From Anaerolineales bacterium (GTDB lineage Bacteria > Chloroflexota > Anaerolineae > Anaerolineales > Villigracilaceae), in NCBI GenBank assembly GCA_020634895.1, contig JACKAV010000004.1, positions 248,001 through 312,000 on the forward strand: a stretch of 64,000 nucleotides of DNA, written 5' to 3'. Positions within the stretch are counted from its first letter, which is position 1; each line of letters starts with the position of its first letter. Both the position numbers and the translations under genes were made by a program. The notes beneath the pieces are model-generated. The model ran no database searches and was not told where the DNA came from. It saw nothing but the letters and a program-made list of their open reading frames with translations. Positions 8,743 through 17,243 of this stretch are shown here, in pieces.

Positions 8743-9821
8743 ACCTGAATGATTTGCTTGAAAAACTCCAACCGCGCTTCTTCCTTTTTGCGCTGGTCAA
8801 GATATGGCGAGACGGAATTAATATCCACCCGTTTACCGATCATCTCATAGGCGAACTTACGAATGCCATCCGAATTTTCCGCGACATTTTCTTCCGTGTT
8901 CGGTATGCGCAGGATCGTATCAAGCTTGACATCGTGTAGGTCAGTATCGTAGAACGCAATCACAACCGGGATGCCATATGCGAGCGCCTCGCGGACTTTC
9001 AACACCGAGGCTTCCTGCATTTGATTGCGATGCAAAGCCAGAGTGCCGAGCGCAACATCCGTCTGAGCAAGCACATCACGCACACCTTGCTTATCGAGAA
9101 AACCATACAGTTTCACATTTGATGGTGCGGGAGCGTCAATATCTTTTTCAGAATACCCAACAAGGTTTACAACAACATCAGGTGTATTCTCTGCAAAGCG
9201 CATCAACTTATCCACGCCGTGCCACTTCATGCCCGGTGAGCAGACCATGGTAATGACTGGCTGTTTATTATTTGTGGGAGGCAACGCCTCTGCCTGAGTC
9301 AGGTCAATTCCGTTTGAGATAACGCGAAACGGCTTATCGCGTTTCGGCAGGAGCACGTCCACTAATTCATGGGATGGGGTAATAATCCCCGAAGCAGAAC
9401 CAAATGTCAGTCCACGTGTGAGGCGGTTCATCCAATAAAAGAATGTGCCGCGTTTCTGATATTCCTGCTGGTCATCGGAATTCGTTTCCAAAACAACCGG
9501 AGCGATCTTAAATAGGCGATGTAAAGGATAGGAATACAGTCCAAAACGCAAATAGATGACATCAGGTTTGTACTCGCGGATCGCATCGAGCATTCGCATC
9601 AAACCGGACGCGCGGTTTGCCTCGCGTTTCAGGAGGCTGGTCTTTGCATCAAAAACGAATTGGCGCTCTTCGGGAAAAGGAATCTCCGCGGGCGTGAGAC
9701 TGAACAACGTGACTTCATGCCCCAGTTCGCGCCAGATGCGCATTTGGGTCTTAATCTTTTTTCCCACACCGCCCTGCATGATCTCCGGCGCAACATGGAC
9801 AGTAATGTAGGCAATGCGCAT
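8733..9821 (-). CDS. GT4 glycosyltransferase (WbpH position)
   Basis: A 362-residue GT-B protein starting with MRIAYITVHVAPEIMQGGVGKK. Its ATG at 9821 shares one base with the stop of the upstream amidotransferase gene (TAATG), so translation is probably coupled. GIDLTQAEALPP is the usual linker, VITMVCSPGMKWHGVDKL begins the donor domain, and EASVLKVREALAYGIPVV has the GT4 E-x7-E. It lies between wbpG and wbpI, as wbpH does in P. aeruginosa O5, and is therefore a good candidate for transferring the diacetamido/acetamidino uronic acid. The last residues (QIIQVSL) are encoded within a repeat element. Confidence 0.82.
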   Translation of the reverse strand: MRIAYITVHVAPEIMQGGVGKKIKTQMRIWRELGHEVTLFSLTPAEIPFPEERQFVFDAKTSLLKREANRASGLMRMLDAIREYKPDVIYLRFGLYSYPLHRLFKIAPVVLETNSDDQQEYQKRGTFFYWMNRLTRGLTFGSASGIITPSHELVDVLLPKRDKPFRVISNGIDLTQAEALPPTNNKQPVITMVCSPGMKWHGVDKLMRFAENTPDVVVNLVGYSEKDIDAPAPSNVKLYGFLDKQGVRDVLAQTDVALGTLALHRNQMQEASVLKVREALAYGIPVVIAFYDTDLHDVKLDTILRIPNTEENVAENSDGIRKFAYEMIGKRVDINSVSPYLDQRKKEEARLEFFKQIIQVSL

Positions 9822-10945
9822 TACTTGAACCAAGTCATCACTTTCTTGACGGTGGGAACAAGGCTTTTGATCACCGGCTGCTCCATGAAATGCCCATAAG
9901 ATGGATAATCCCAATAACTTTTCTTCGGCGCATTCATGATCGCAGTGAATTCTTCATCGGTAAAGCCAAGTTTCTTGGCAACATACTCGCGGTCTTCCTC
10001 TTGCATGGACGGCGAATAGGTGGGGATATTTAACTCTTTCAACGCCTGTTCGCGTGTCATCTCACCGGAGCAGATCAAACTCGAAAGATGACAGCGGCGT
10101 TTATCGAAGCCGAATTTAACGGGCAGGATGTAACCCTGATAAAAGCGTGTGTAAATCGACTCGTAATGCTTGCCGCCATAATACCGCCAGCCAAGTTCCT
10201 CCTGAAGAACGCGTAATGCCTCTTTTTTGGAATAGTGAACATAATCCAAAATCGCGATGCGCTTTTGGGTGATCATGCGCAGGTAATAGGTGAAGAAGCC
10301 GAAATGCGGGAATGTTTTGAGAGGACGCGTGCCAAACCGCCTGTGCAACTCCCGAATGTACTTCCAATCAAAATGTCCCTCAGACCACGCGCTGGGAAGA
10401 TGGGTTTCGGTGCGCACGTTGTTCCCAATGAGAATATATTTAACACCCAGTTTCGCCGCCATATTTCCAAGGATGGCAACAATGGCATGGTCAGTTGGAA
10501 TTTCCGAGTCGGGTGTTGATGCTTTAAGAAAAGCAGCCTGTAAATCTTTAAACTCCTCCCAATCGAGGACTTCTGTATAAAGGTCAATGTCAAGTCGTTT
10601 GAGAGTCTCTTCGATGTTCTTGACGGCAAGTTCCGAATCCCAACCATTATCGAGATGAACCGCAAGCGGGCGCAGTCCCAAATTTTTAACAAGATACGCA
10701 ACATAGGTGCTATCCACGCCGCCACTGACACCAATAAGGCAGTCATATTGTTTGCCTTGTCCGGCGCGTTTAATATCCATCACCAACTTCTCAAGCCGTT
10801 GTCGTCCCTTGTCGCCGTCCACAATATGTTCGCGTACAAGACGGTCATACGTATGACAGTGATTGCACACACCATTCTCGTCAAACGTGATATCAGGGTC
10901 AGTCGTGTCCATGACACAACGCGTACACATTCGATATTCGGCCAT
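9821..10945 (-). CDS. wbpG: N-acetyl sugar amidotransferase, WbpG/PseA family
   Basis: A 374-residue protein of the N-acetyl sugar amidotransferase family. Four cysteines at 7, 10, 27 and 30 (CTRC, CNHC) form the family's zinc-binding site; GVSGGVDST at about 72-80 is the ATP-PPase loop. Members adenylate an acetamido group and use ammonia supplied by a HisH/HisF pair to give an acetamidino group. hisF ends directly at this start codon and hisH precedes it. P. aeruginosa WbpG acts in ManNAc3NAmA synthesis, while PseA/PtmG act on nonulosonic acids. The WbpI-type neighbour favours the first substrate; the legionaminate genes in this locus keep the second open. Confidence 0.88.
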   Translation of the reverse strand: MAEYRMCTRCVMDTTDPDITFDENGVCNHCHTYDRLVREHIVDGDKGRQRLEKLVMDIKRAGQGKQYDCLIGVSGGVDSTYVAYLVKNLGLRPLAVHLDNGWDSELAVKNIEETLKRLDIDLYTEVLDWEEFKDLQAAFLKASTPDSEIPTDHAIVAILGNMAAKLGVKYILIGNNVRTETHLPSAWSEGHFDWKYIRELHRRFGTRPLKTFPHFGFFTYYLRMITQKRIAILDYVHYSKKEALRVLQEELGWRYYGGKHYESIYTRFYQGYILPVKFGFDKRRCHLSSLICSGEMTREQALKELNIPTYSPSMQEEDREYVAKKLGFTDEEFTAIMNAPKKSYWDYPSYGHFMEQPVIKSLVPTVKKVMTWFK

Positions 10946-11704
10946 TTAGATAAATTCCTTCAATTCTTTCGGGGTAGGATAACTGATCAACACACCGCGC
11001 AGCGGACCTTGAAAAACGAAGATGCTGCCCGCCGCCGCCGCTGAGGCGTGACCCTGTTTGATGACTTCGGAAACGTGGGATAAATTTCCGGCTCCTCCGC
11101 AGGCGACAACTGGTACCTGAACCGAATCCGCCACTTTGCGGACGAGGTCAACATCGTAGCCCTGCATCGTGCCATCGAGGTCTATCGAGTTGATGATGAT
11201 CTCGCCCGCACCCATCTTTTCCATTTCGATGGCATGCTTCACTGGGTCAAGCCCGGTCTTCTTTTGCCCACAACGAGTAAAGACTTCATATTTGCCAAGG
11301 AAGTTTTTCTTCACATCAATCGAAGCGACCACCGCCTGACTGCCCGCATGGTCTGCGGTTTCACGAATCAGAGAAGCATTCTCCACAGCCGATGTATTCA
11401 TGATCAGCTTTTCGATGCCAATACTGAGCAATTTACGCACATCCTCCATCGAGCGGATTCCGCCGCCATACGCCAAAGGAATGAACGCCTCACTGGTAAT
11501 GTTCTTTAGCAGATCAAACTGCGGTCCGCGATTTTCAGGCGTGGCGGTCATGTCCAATAAAACCAACTCATCCACTTCTTTATCGTTAAAAATACGAACG
11601 ATGTTGATGGGATCGCCAAGATATTTCGGCTCCTTGAACTTGACAGTCTTGACCAAGCCTTGTCCCTTTAACAGCAAAGCGGGGATAACGCGCGGACGGA
11701 TCAT
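10946..11704 (-). CDS. hisF2: HisF-like ammonia-channel subunit for the sugar amidotransferase
   Basis: A 252-residue beta/alpha-barrel with HisF features (YGGGIRSMEDVRKLL, NTSAVENASLI, NSIDLDGTMQGYD, ACGGAGNLSHV). The N-terminus reads RVIPALLLKGQG where true HisF reads IIPCLDV: the catalytic Asp11 is Leu, so imidazole-glycerol-phosphate synthesis should be lost. The second aspartate (VVASIDVKKN) is kept. This pattern is expected of HisF2-type proteins that only pass ammonia to WbpG. The ATG at 11704 overlaps the hisH stop by four bases, and its own stop abuts the wbpG start. A longer frame to 11908 overlaps hisH and is not the real start. Confidence 0.88.
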   Translation of the reverse strand: MIRPRVIPALLLKGQGLVKTVKFKEPKYLGDPINIVRIFNDKEVDELVLLDMTATPENRGPQFDLLKNITSEAFIPLAYGGGIRSMEDVRKLLSIGIEKLIMNTSAVENASLIRETADHAGSQAVVASIDVKKNFLGKYEVFTRCGQKKTGLDPVKHAIEMEKMGAGEIIINSIDLDGTMQGYDVDLVRKVADSVQVPVVACGGAGNLSHVSEVIKQGHASAAAAGSIFVFQGPLRGVLISYPTPKELKEFI

Positions 11705-12321
11705 CGGATATTCTCCGCAAAATTCTTGAGCAGGCGCATCCCAAAGCGATGACTCTTCTCCGGGTGGAACTGCGTCCCCATGATATTGCCGCGTCCCAAA
11801 ATCGAATGGATCATCACGCCGTATTCGGTTTCTGCTAACACGGCATCCGTTTCTTTCGCCACTACATGATATGAGTGGACAAAATAAAAGCGTGACTCGG
11901 GGTCCCAATCTGCCACGAGCGGGTGCTCGCGCACAACATGCGCTTCATTCCATCCCATATGCGGAACTTTCAGATGAGCATTCTCACCATCGAACTTAAA
12001 ACGAATCGTTTCTGCATCGAACCAACCCAAGCCTGCTTCGCGTCCTTCTTCACTGCCCTTGGTCATAAGTTGGAGTCCCACGCAAAGACCAAGTACAGGA
12101 ATTTTCTTTTCCAAAACAAGTTCACCTACTACGGGAACCAAACCTGTCTCATGGAATTTCCGCATCGCCGCATCGAATGCTCCAACACCAGGCAAGATCA
12201 ACTTCTCTGCATCATTTATCACCGCCGGGTCGGACGAAGCAACGGCTTTTGCGCCAACCTTTTTGAACATGTTGACGATGGAACCGAGATTGCCAACGCC
12301 ATAATCTACAACAACAATCAT
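11701..12321 (-). CDS. hisH2: HisH-like glutamine amidotransferase (glutaminase subunit)
   Basis: A 206-residue class I glutaminase. The nucleophile is Cys80 in VLGLCVGLQL, and the triad is completed by His186 and Glu188 in GTQFHPEKS. LPGVGAFDAAM and PHMGWN are HisH marks. It should release ammonia from glutamine for transfer through the HisF barrel to WbpG. The ATG at 12321 overlaps the asnB stop by four bases (ATGA), and its own stop overlaps hisF by four. No other his gene is present, so a histidine role is unlikely. Confidence 0.88.
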   Translation of the reverse strand: MIVVVDYGVGNLGSIVNMFKKVGAKAVASSDPAVINDAEKLILPGVGAFDAAMRKFHETGLVPVVGELVLEKKIPVLGLCVGLQLMTKGSEEGREAGLGWFDAETIRFKFDGENAHLKVPHMGWNEAHVVREHPLVADWDPESRFYFVHSYHVVAKETDAVLAETEYGVMIHSILGRGNIMGTQFHPEKSHRFGMRLLKNFAENIR

Positions 12322-14204
12322 GCAGCACTCACTTTCCCAGTCTTCTCGCGAAACATATTCAACAATGATTGCGCCTGTACCAACCGCCATGCTTTGTGAA
12401 TGCGAGTCTTATCATCGGTTTGGAAGGCAGTTTCCAAATCTGAGTTCACACGTTTGCCGTCCCAAAGAGAAGCTGATCTGAAATCGACAGAAGCAACGGC
12501 ATCTTTGATAAATTGATGCCCGCGCGGAGAGTCCCAGCCTTCGTTGAGGTTTGGGAAACCCATTTTCTTGGTACGGGTACGAATGGAATCTGGCAGGATG
12601 CCTTTCATTGCATCACGCAAAATGCGTTTGGTGTATCCGCCGCCAATTTTATGAGCAGACGGGATGGCAAACGCAAACGTCACTAAACGCCAGTCCATGA
12701 ATGGTGAGCGGACTTCGACTCCGTGTGCCATGGAGAGGCGGTCAAAGTCACGCAAGTTCATGGGTAAGTGTGTAAAGTGGAAATCGGTGTAGAGTGCTTT
12801 GAAGAGTTCGTCATATCCACTAAGGCGCGGAGCATCCTGCTCCATTGCAGGCGTGGAAAAAGGCTTGGGTTGAGCAACCAGCCATGAGGTCCCATTTGAG
12901 GCGGATTTTTTTCCAGTCAAACGATTTTTAATGGCGTTGATGTAGGTATCGAGTCCATGAGTCAAACTCATACTATTGCGGATCAAGGCAAGTTCAGCAT
13001 ATCGAATCGGGCTCGCGTCGCGCATCGCGGCGAATACGTGCCACGTATAACCGCCGAGCGCTTCATCGCCGCCATGACCGTCGATGGTGACGACCACTCC
13101 ATTCTGACGCTGCATCTTGTGAACGAACCACGGACCGAGATGAATGTCGGAAAGTTCTTCGAATTGATAAAGGATCTCGTTGAAATACTCGAGGTACATA
13201 TCCGCGTTCATTTCGCAATAAATGGGATTGACGCCGGTATTCTTGATAACCTCATCCGCGTAATGACGCTCGTCGATGACCTTGCCGGGCCATGTACCCA
13301 CAAATGCCTTTTGCCATTCATGTGCCATGCGCATGGTGGCATCGCCTGGCTTGCGGATATAACTCATGGCAGATACAACCGAGCCGGAATCCAAGCCGCC
13401 GCTTAATGCTGTGCCAATCGGCACATCGCTTCTCATGCGGATTCGGCAGGCATCAAGAAATAACTCACGGTATTGCGTGACCTGGTCTTCGTATTTTTCA
13501 GGGACGTTGGGAAGATGATCGAGCGTGTTCCACCAACGGCGGATTTTTATATCACCATTTGCATTGAGGGTGAGGCAATGACCACCCAATAATCGTTTGA
13601 GTCCCTGGAACAAACACTCTTCCGCGCCTTCGACCAGAGTTGCGTCTTCAAGCGAGTTGGCAAGCACAGTAGGGTCATATTCAGCACGGAAATTATCAAG
13701 CGCGAGGAACGCCTTCATTTCTGATGCAAAGGCAAAACGTTTGCCGTCGAAAAGATAGATCATTGGTTTTACGCCAAAGCGGTCACGAGAAAGGAACAGC
13801 TTGCGTACGCGGCTATCCCAGATCGCAATTGCCCACATGCCGTTTAGTTTAAATTGAAAATCTTCGCCCCATTTATCATAAGCAGCAAGAATTACTTCCG
13901 TATCTGAATCGGTGTTGAAAGCATACCCAAGACTTTCAAGTTCTTTTTTCAATTCAACGAAATTGTATATCTCGCCGTTAAAAACAATCCAATAACGCCC
14001 GTCCATGTAGGACATGGGTTGGTCACCAGTGTTCAAATCGATGATGGCGAGGCGGCGATGACCAAAGCCGAGGTTGTCGGACTCTTCGATGTGGATGTCC
14101 CAGCCATCGGGTCCGCGATGAGCGAGCTGATTTGTAAAGCGGATCAACTCGTCACGGTTGACCGGTCTGCCATCGAGATTCCAAAATCCAGTGATGCCAC
14201 ACAT
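12318..14204 (-). CDS. asnB: Asparagine synthase (glutamine-hydrolysing) family amidotransferase
   Basis: A 628-residue class II amidotransferase. Cys2 (MCGITGFWN) is the N-terminal nucleophile; RLAIIDL and FNGEIYNF belong to the glutaminase domain. ALSGGLDSGS at about 266-275 is the ATP-pyrophosphatase loop of the synthetase domain, followed by DGHGGDEALGGY and VRSPFMDWRLV. In polysaccharide loci such proteins often amidate a hexuronic acid rather than make asparagine. It is coupled to hisH by a four-base overlap, so two glutamine-dependent nitrogen-transfer systems are made together. Substrate is inferred. Confidence 0.85.
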   Translation of the reverse strand: MCGITGFWNLDGRPVNRDELIRFTNQLAHRGPDGWDIHIEESDNLGFGHRRLAIIDLNTGDQPMSYMDGRYWIVFNGEIYNFVELKKELESLGYAFNTDSDTEVILAAYDKWGEDFQFKLNGMWAIAIWDSRVRKLFLSRDRFGVKPMIYLFDGKRFAFASEMKAFLALDNFRAEYDPTVLANSLEDATLVEGAEECLFQGLKRLLGGHCLTLNANGDIKIRRWWNTLDHLPNVPEKYEDQVTQYRELFLDACRIRMRSDVPIGTALSGGLDSGSVVSAMSYIRKPGDATMRMAHEWQKAFVGTWPGKVIDERHYADEVIKNTGVNPIYCEMNADMYLEYFNEILYQFEELSDIHLGPWFVHKMQRQNGVVVTIDGHGGDEALGGYTWHVFAAMRDASPIRYAELALIRNSMSLTHGLDTYINAIKNRLTGKKSASNGTSWLVAQPKPFSTPAMEQDAPRLSGYDELFKALYTDFHFTHLPMNLRDFDRLSMAHGVEVRSPFMDWRLVTFAFAIPSAHKIGGGYTKRILRDAMKGILPDSIRTRTKKMGFPNLNEGWDSPRGHQFIKDAVASVDFRSASLWDGKRVNSDLETAFQTDDKTRIHKAWRLVQAQSLLNMFREKTGKVSAA

Positions 14205-14208
14205 AAAA

Positions 14209-15450
14209 TCAACGCTTCCTTATTTCGACCAGTTTTTGGGCGAACGCCTCAAAGTTGGTCGTTTCATTATATCGTTCCTGCCATACCTCGCGGCTGCCTT
14301 TGCGTTTCTCCAGCCAGAGTTCGCGGTCACCACAGACATTCAAAAGCGCATCGGCGATTTCATCTGGTGTGGGGTTTTCACTGAGCAAAAATCCATTCTT
14401 CTCGCGGACGATCTCCACATTGCCACCAACTGCTGTTGCAATAATAGGTATTCCACAACTAATGGCTTCCATAATGGATACCGGCGTGCCTTCAGTGGTG
14501 CTGACGTTAACGAACACATCGACAGGATTCTCAAGGTAATTCCGTATCAAGTCCTTTTGCGGAATGAAGCCGGGAAAATCCCCTTTGGCGTTTGGCGGAA
14601 ATTCATTCGCAATTCTTGTCATAAACCGTTGGCATTCTTCACCTCCGCCAAAGTGGACCCATTCAATGGCTTGTTCGCTGCGTTTTCGAGCAGCGCTAAC
14701 AATTCCATCCAAAAGAAGATCGACCCTTTTTATGTCATACAATATGGAACAGGAAATGATTCGCAAAACTCCATCATTGGATGGTCTCGAAATGCCACCA
14801 GGATCCGGTACACCAAGCAGGAATGTTCCGTATTTTTCCCTGTTTGTCGGGTACTTTTCATGCAAATATCTTTCACCCACTTCTGAAACAGAAAGCAGGC
14901 CATCCAATAATTCGATTGCACGCGGACGGCAGGGCCAATTACCATAAAGCTCCTCATAGAGATCGTATCCATGTGCACGGGAAACAACGCGCAAAGCGGG
15001 CTGACATTCCTTCGCCAAGCCAAGCCCCATGGAAACTTCATCAAACCAAAAGGTATAACAGATGACTTCACTCGCAGCTACACGAGCCGTTTTCAGCCAG
15101 CTTTGCATCCATTTGCGGGTCAGGTTTGCTCCGGCAACGAAGGAAAACACTCTTCGCAAATAAGAGGGTTTGAGCGAGGAAGGCAGACGATTCTTTATAT
15201 CAAGGTAAAAATCCTTCGAAAAAACCGCCAGGGCGCTTTCAACAAGTCGCCCACCCATCGTAAAAGATTCGGCAAAACTTATATCTATTTCCACCCCATC
15301 AGGAATGGGAAGTAATTTTCCCCGTGCAATACGTGGGACGAGAATCACCCGATCAAACCGTTTGCAGAGAATCTCAACTTCACCTTTGAGAAAAGTCTGT
15401 TCGGTTGCATAGTCATAAGGATAGGAATTGGAAAAAAGGAGAACGATCAT
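14209..15450 (-). CDS. GT4 glycosyltransferase
   Basis: A 413-residue GT-B protein starting MIVLLFSNSYPYDYATEQ at 15450. YCFTFW-like text in the N-domain, SRAHGYDLYEE, SVSEVGERYLHEKYP and TFLLGVPDPG belong to the family, and TEGTPVSIMEAISCGIPII carries the E-x7-E. The donor-domain C-terminus (FLLSENPTPDEIADALLNV) is complete. It sits between asnB and the PtmE-like gene with three- and four-base gaps. The sugar it transfers is unknown. Confidence 0.82.
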   Translation of the reverse strand: MIVLLFSNSYPYDYATEQTFLKGEVEILCKRFDRVILVPRIARGKLLPIPDGVEIDISFAESFTMGGRLVESALAVFSKDFYLDIKNRLPSSLKPSYLRRVFSFVAGANLTRKWMQSWLKTARVAASEVICYTFWFDEVSMGLGLAKECQPALRVVSRAHGYDLYEELYGNWPCRPRAIELLDGLLSVSEVGERYLHEKYPTNREKYGTFLLGVPDPGGISRPSNDGVLRIISCSILYDIKRVDLLLDGIVSAARKRSEQAIEWVHFGGGEECQRFMTRIANEFPPNAKGDFPGFIPQKDLIRNYLENPVDVFVNVSTTEGTPVSIMEAISCGIPIIATAVGGNVEIVREKNGFLLSENPTPDEIADALLNVCGDRELWLEKRKGSREVWQERYNETTNFEAFAQKLVEIRKR

Positions 15451-15453
15451 TCT

Positions 15454-16167
15454 TTAATTTTCGCTGGGTAAAAATGCTTCGCGGTGCTTTGCAAACTCTT
15501 CAATGGCGCGCTCGTAGTCATCGGGTCTGCCGATGTCGAGCCAGTAGCCGTCGAAGTTGAAGACATTGACCTTCTTGCCGTCGCGCATCAACTTCAGGAC
15601 CAATTCGGGTAAATCAAGCCGTTGACCTTTGGGGATGTAGTTCAAAATCTCCGGCTCAAAGAGATAAATGCCCATGCTGACGGAATAATGATAGGTGGGC
15701 TTTTCGATATAGTCTGAAATCCAGTTATCTTCGTCTACCTGGATCACGCCGAGATCAATTTTTACGTCACGCTGATAGCAAGCCACCGTGGCAAGCGCAC
15801 CGCGCTCGCGGTGATAGTTGAGCATGGCGCTGTAGTCAATGGTGGTGAGCAGATCGCCGTTCATGACCAAAAATGTGTCATTCAAATTCGGGACGAGGGC
15901 AATGGGTCCAGCCGTGCCGAGGGGTTGTTCTTCACGGGAGTAATCAATTTTCGTATTGAACTTGCTCCCGTCGCCGCAGTATGCCATGAGCAATTCAGCG
16001 AGGTAACCAGTTGCCAACGTGATATTGTCGAAACCTCTTTTCTGTAATTGACGAATCACGATCTCAAGGATCGGCATCTCACCGATGGGCATGAGCGGCT
16101 TGGGTAAAACGGTTGTGTATGGGGCAAGGCGCGTACCTTTACCGCCAGCTAAAATCACTGCTCGCAT
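15454..16167 (-). CDS. Sugar-1-phosphate nucleotidyltransferase, PtmE-like catalytic domain
   Basis: A 237-residue NTP-transferase with LAGGKGTRL at 6-14, the lysine of LPKPLMPI, LGTAGPIALV, the metal-binding MNGDLLTTID, and YWLDIGRPDDYERA near the end. These fit the catalytic half of PtmE (glucosamine-1-phosphate guanylyltransferase) and mannose-1-phosphate guanylyltransferases, but the CBS pair of PtmE is absent. One base separates it from the LegB-like gene, which acts on GDP-GlcNAc, so GDP-sugar formation is likely. It could also make another NDP-hexose. Confidence 0.75.
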   Translation of the reverse strand: MRAVILAGGKGTRLAPYTTVLPKPLMPIGEMPILEIVIRQLQKRGFDNITLATGYLAELLMAYCGDGSKFNTKIDYSREEQPLGTAGPIALVPNLNDTFLVMNGDLLTTIDYSAMLNYHRERGALATVACYQRDVKIDLGVIQVDEDNWISDYIEKPTYHYSVSMGIYLFEPEILNYIPKGQRLDLPELVLKLMRDGKKVNVFNFDGYWLDIGRPDDYERAIEEFAKHREAFLPSEN

Positions 16168-16168
16168 G

Positions 16169-17158
16169 TTACACCGTGTACTGGTCTGGTTTGTAGAGGT
16201 CGAGGTGGTTGGATATCCACTCGATGGTGAGTTTCAAGCCTTCGTCAAGAGAGATGCGGGGTTCCCATCCGATCATGCGTTTGGCTTTCTCGTTCGACGC
16301 CCACAACTTCATCACTTCGCTTTTGCCCGGTCGCACACGCTGTGGATCAGAGACAATTTTCGGAGTCTTTCCGATGATCTTGAAAATCTTTTCAGCGAGG
16401 TCGCCAATACGAATGGTGTTATCGTTGCCGAGATTCACTTCTTCACCCAGCACGCCTTCGGCTTCGGCGACTTTGATAAACCCATTGGCGGTGTCGTGAA
16501 CGAACGTAAAATCGCGCGAAGGTTCAAGGCTACCAAGTTTGACTTCATCACGCGTCAGCGCCTGCACGATGATGGTCGGAATAACTGCGCGCATCGACTG
16601 GCGCGGACCGAATGTATTGAACGGGCGCAAAGTTACAACGGGCACTTCGAACGAACGATAAAAACTTTCAGCGATGCGATCCGCGCCGATCTTGCTTGCA
16701 GAGTAAGGCGACTGTCCCTGCAAAGGATGCTTCTCATCAATCGGCACATATTGCGCCGTGCCATACACTTCGCTTGTCGATGTATGCACCACGCGCCGTG
16801 TTCCAAAATCTCGTGCCGCCATCAGAACATTGAGCGTGCCCATGATATTCACATCGATCACTTCGCGCGGGTTGACATATGAATACGGAATCGCAATCAA
16901 CGCGCCAAGGTGAAAAACCGTATCCACACCGCGCACAGCATTGCGCACCGCTTCGTTATCGCGCAAGTCGCCTTGCATGATCTCCACCTGCGAAAGAACA
17001 TCCGGCGCGAGCCATTTCAACATACCGAGATCGTTGCGCGAGTTGTAGCGTACAAATCCGCGCACCTGAGCGCCTTCACGCACCAAATGCTCCACCAAAT
17101 GGCTGGCGATAAATCCGCCTGCACCGGTGACTAAAACTTGTTTACCGTTCCAATTCAT
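16169..17158 (-). CDS. legB: SDR sugar 4,6-dehydratase, LegB-like
   Basis: A 329-residue extended SDR starting MNWNGKQVLVTGAGGFIASH at 17158; the longer frame to 17254 runs into the upstream repeat region. It has TGAGGFIA at 11-18, the catalytic Tyr152 and Lys156 (YSASK), TSTSEVYGTA, and LRPFNTFGPRQSMRAVI. YNSRNDLGMLKW and LGALIAIPYSYVNP are close to LegB, the GDP-GlcNAc 4,6-dehydratase of legionaminic acid synthesis. It precedes the PtmE-like gene by one base. The partner aminotransferase LegC and acetyltransferase LegH are not nearby. Confidence 0.78.
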   Translation of the reverse strand: MNWNGKQVLVTGAGGFIASHLVEHLVREGAQVRGFVRYNSRNDLGMLKWLAPDVLSQVEIMQGDLRDNEAVRNAVRGVDTVFHLGALIAIPYSYVNPREVIDVNIMGTLNVLMAARDFGTRRVVHTSTSEVYGTAQYVPIDEKHPLQGQSPYSASKIGADRIAESFYRSFEVPVVTLRPFNTFGPRQSMRAVIPTIIVQALTRDEVKLGSLEPSRDFTFVHDTANGFIKVAEAEGVLGEEVNLGNDNTIRIGDLAEKIFKIIGKTPKIVSDPQRVRPGKSEVMKLWASNEKAKRMIGWEPRISLDEGLKLTIEWISNHLDLYKPDQYTV

Positions 17159-17243
17159 TTTGACTCCATTTTTTGTTGCCAAGCAAGGGCTGCCCTTTGT
17201 GGCGCAACGATGTTCTTTACGATATGGGCGGGTCGCCCCTACG
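17159..17243. repeat. Short dispersed element at the rmd 3' end
   Basis: A hairpin (17226-17230 paired with 17234-17238) in a text, gggcgggtcgcccctac, of a kind often dispersed in bacterial genomes. It supplies the last codons and the stop of the reductase gene, and the 58-base gap to legB continues in similar G/C-rich, partly palindromic sequence. Confidence 0.4.

Noticed and set aside
10946..12321. hisF and hisH as part of histidine synthesis
   Set aside because: No other his gene is near, HisF lacks Asp11, and both genes are coupled to wbpG.
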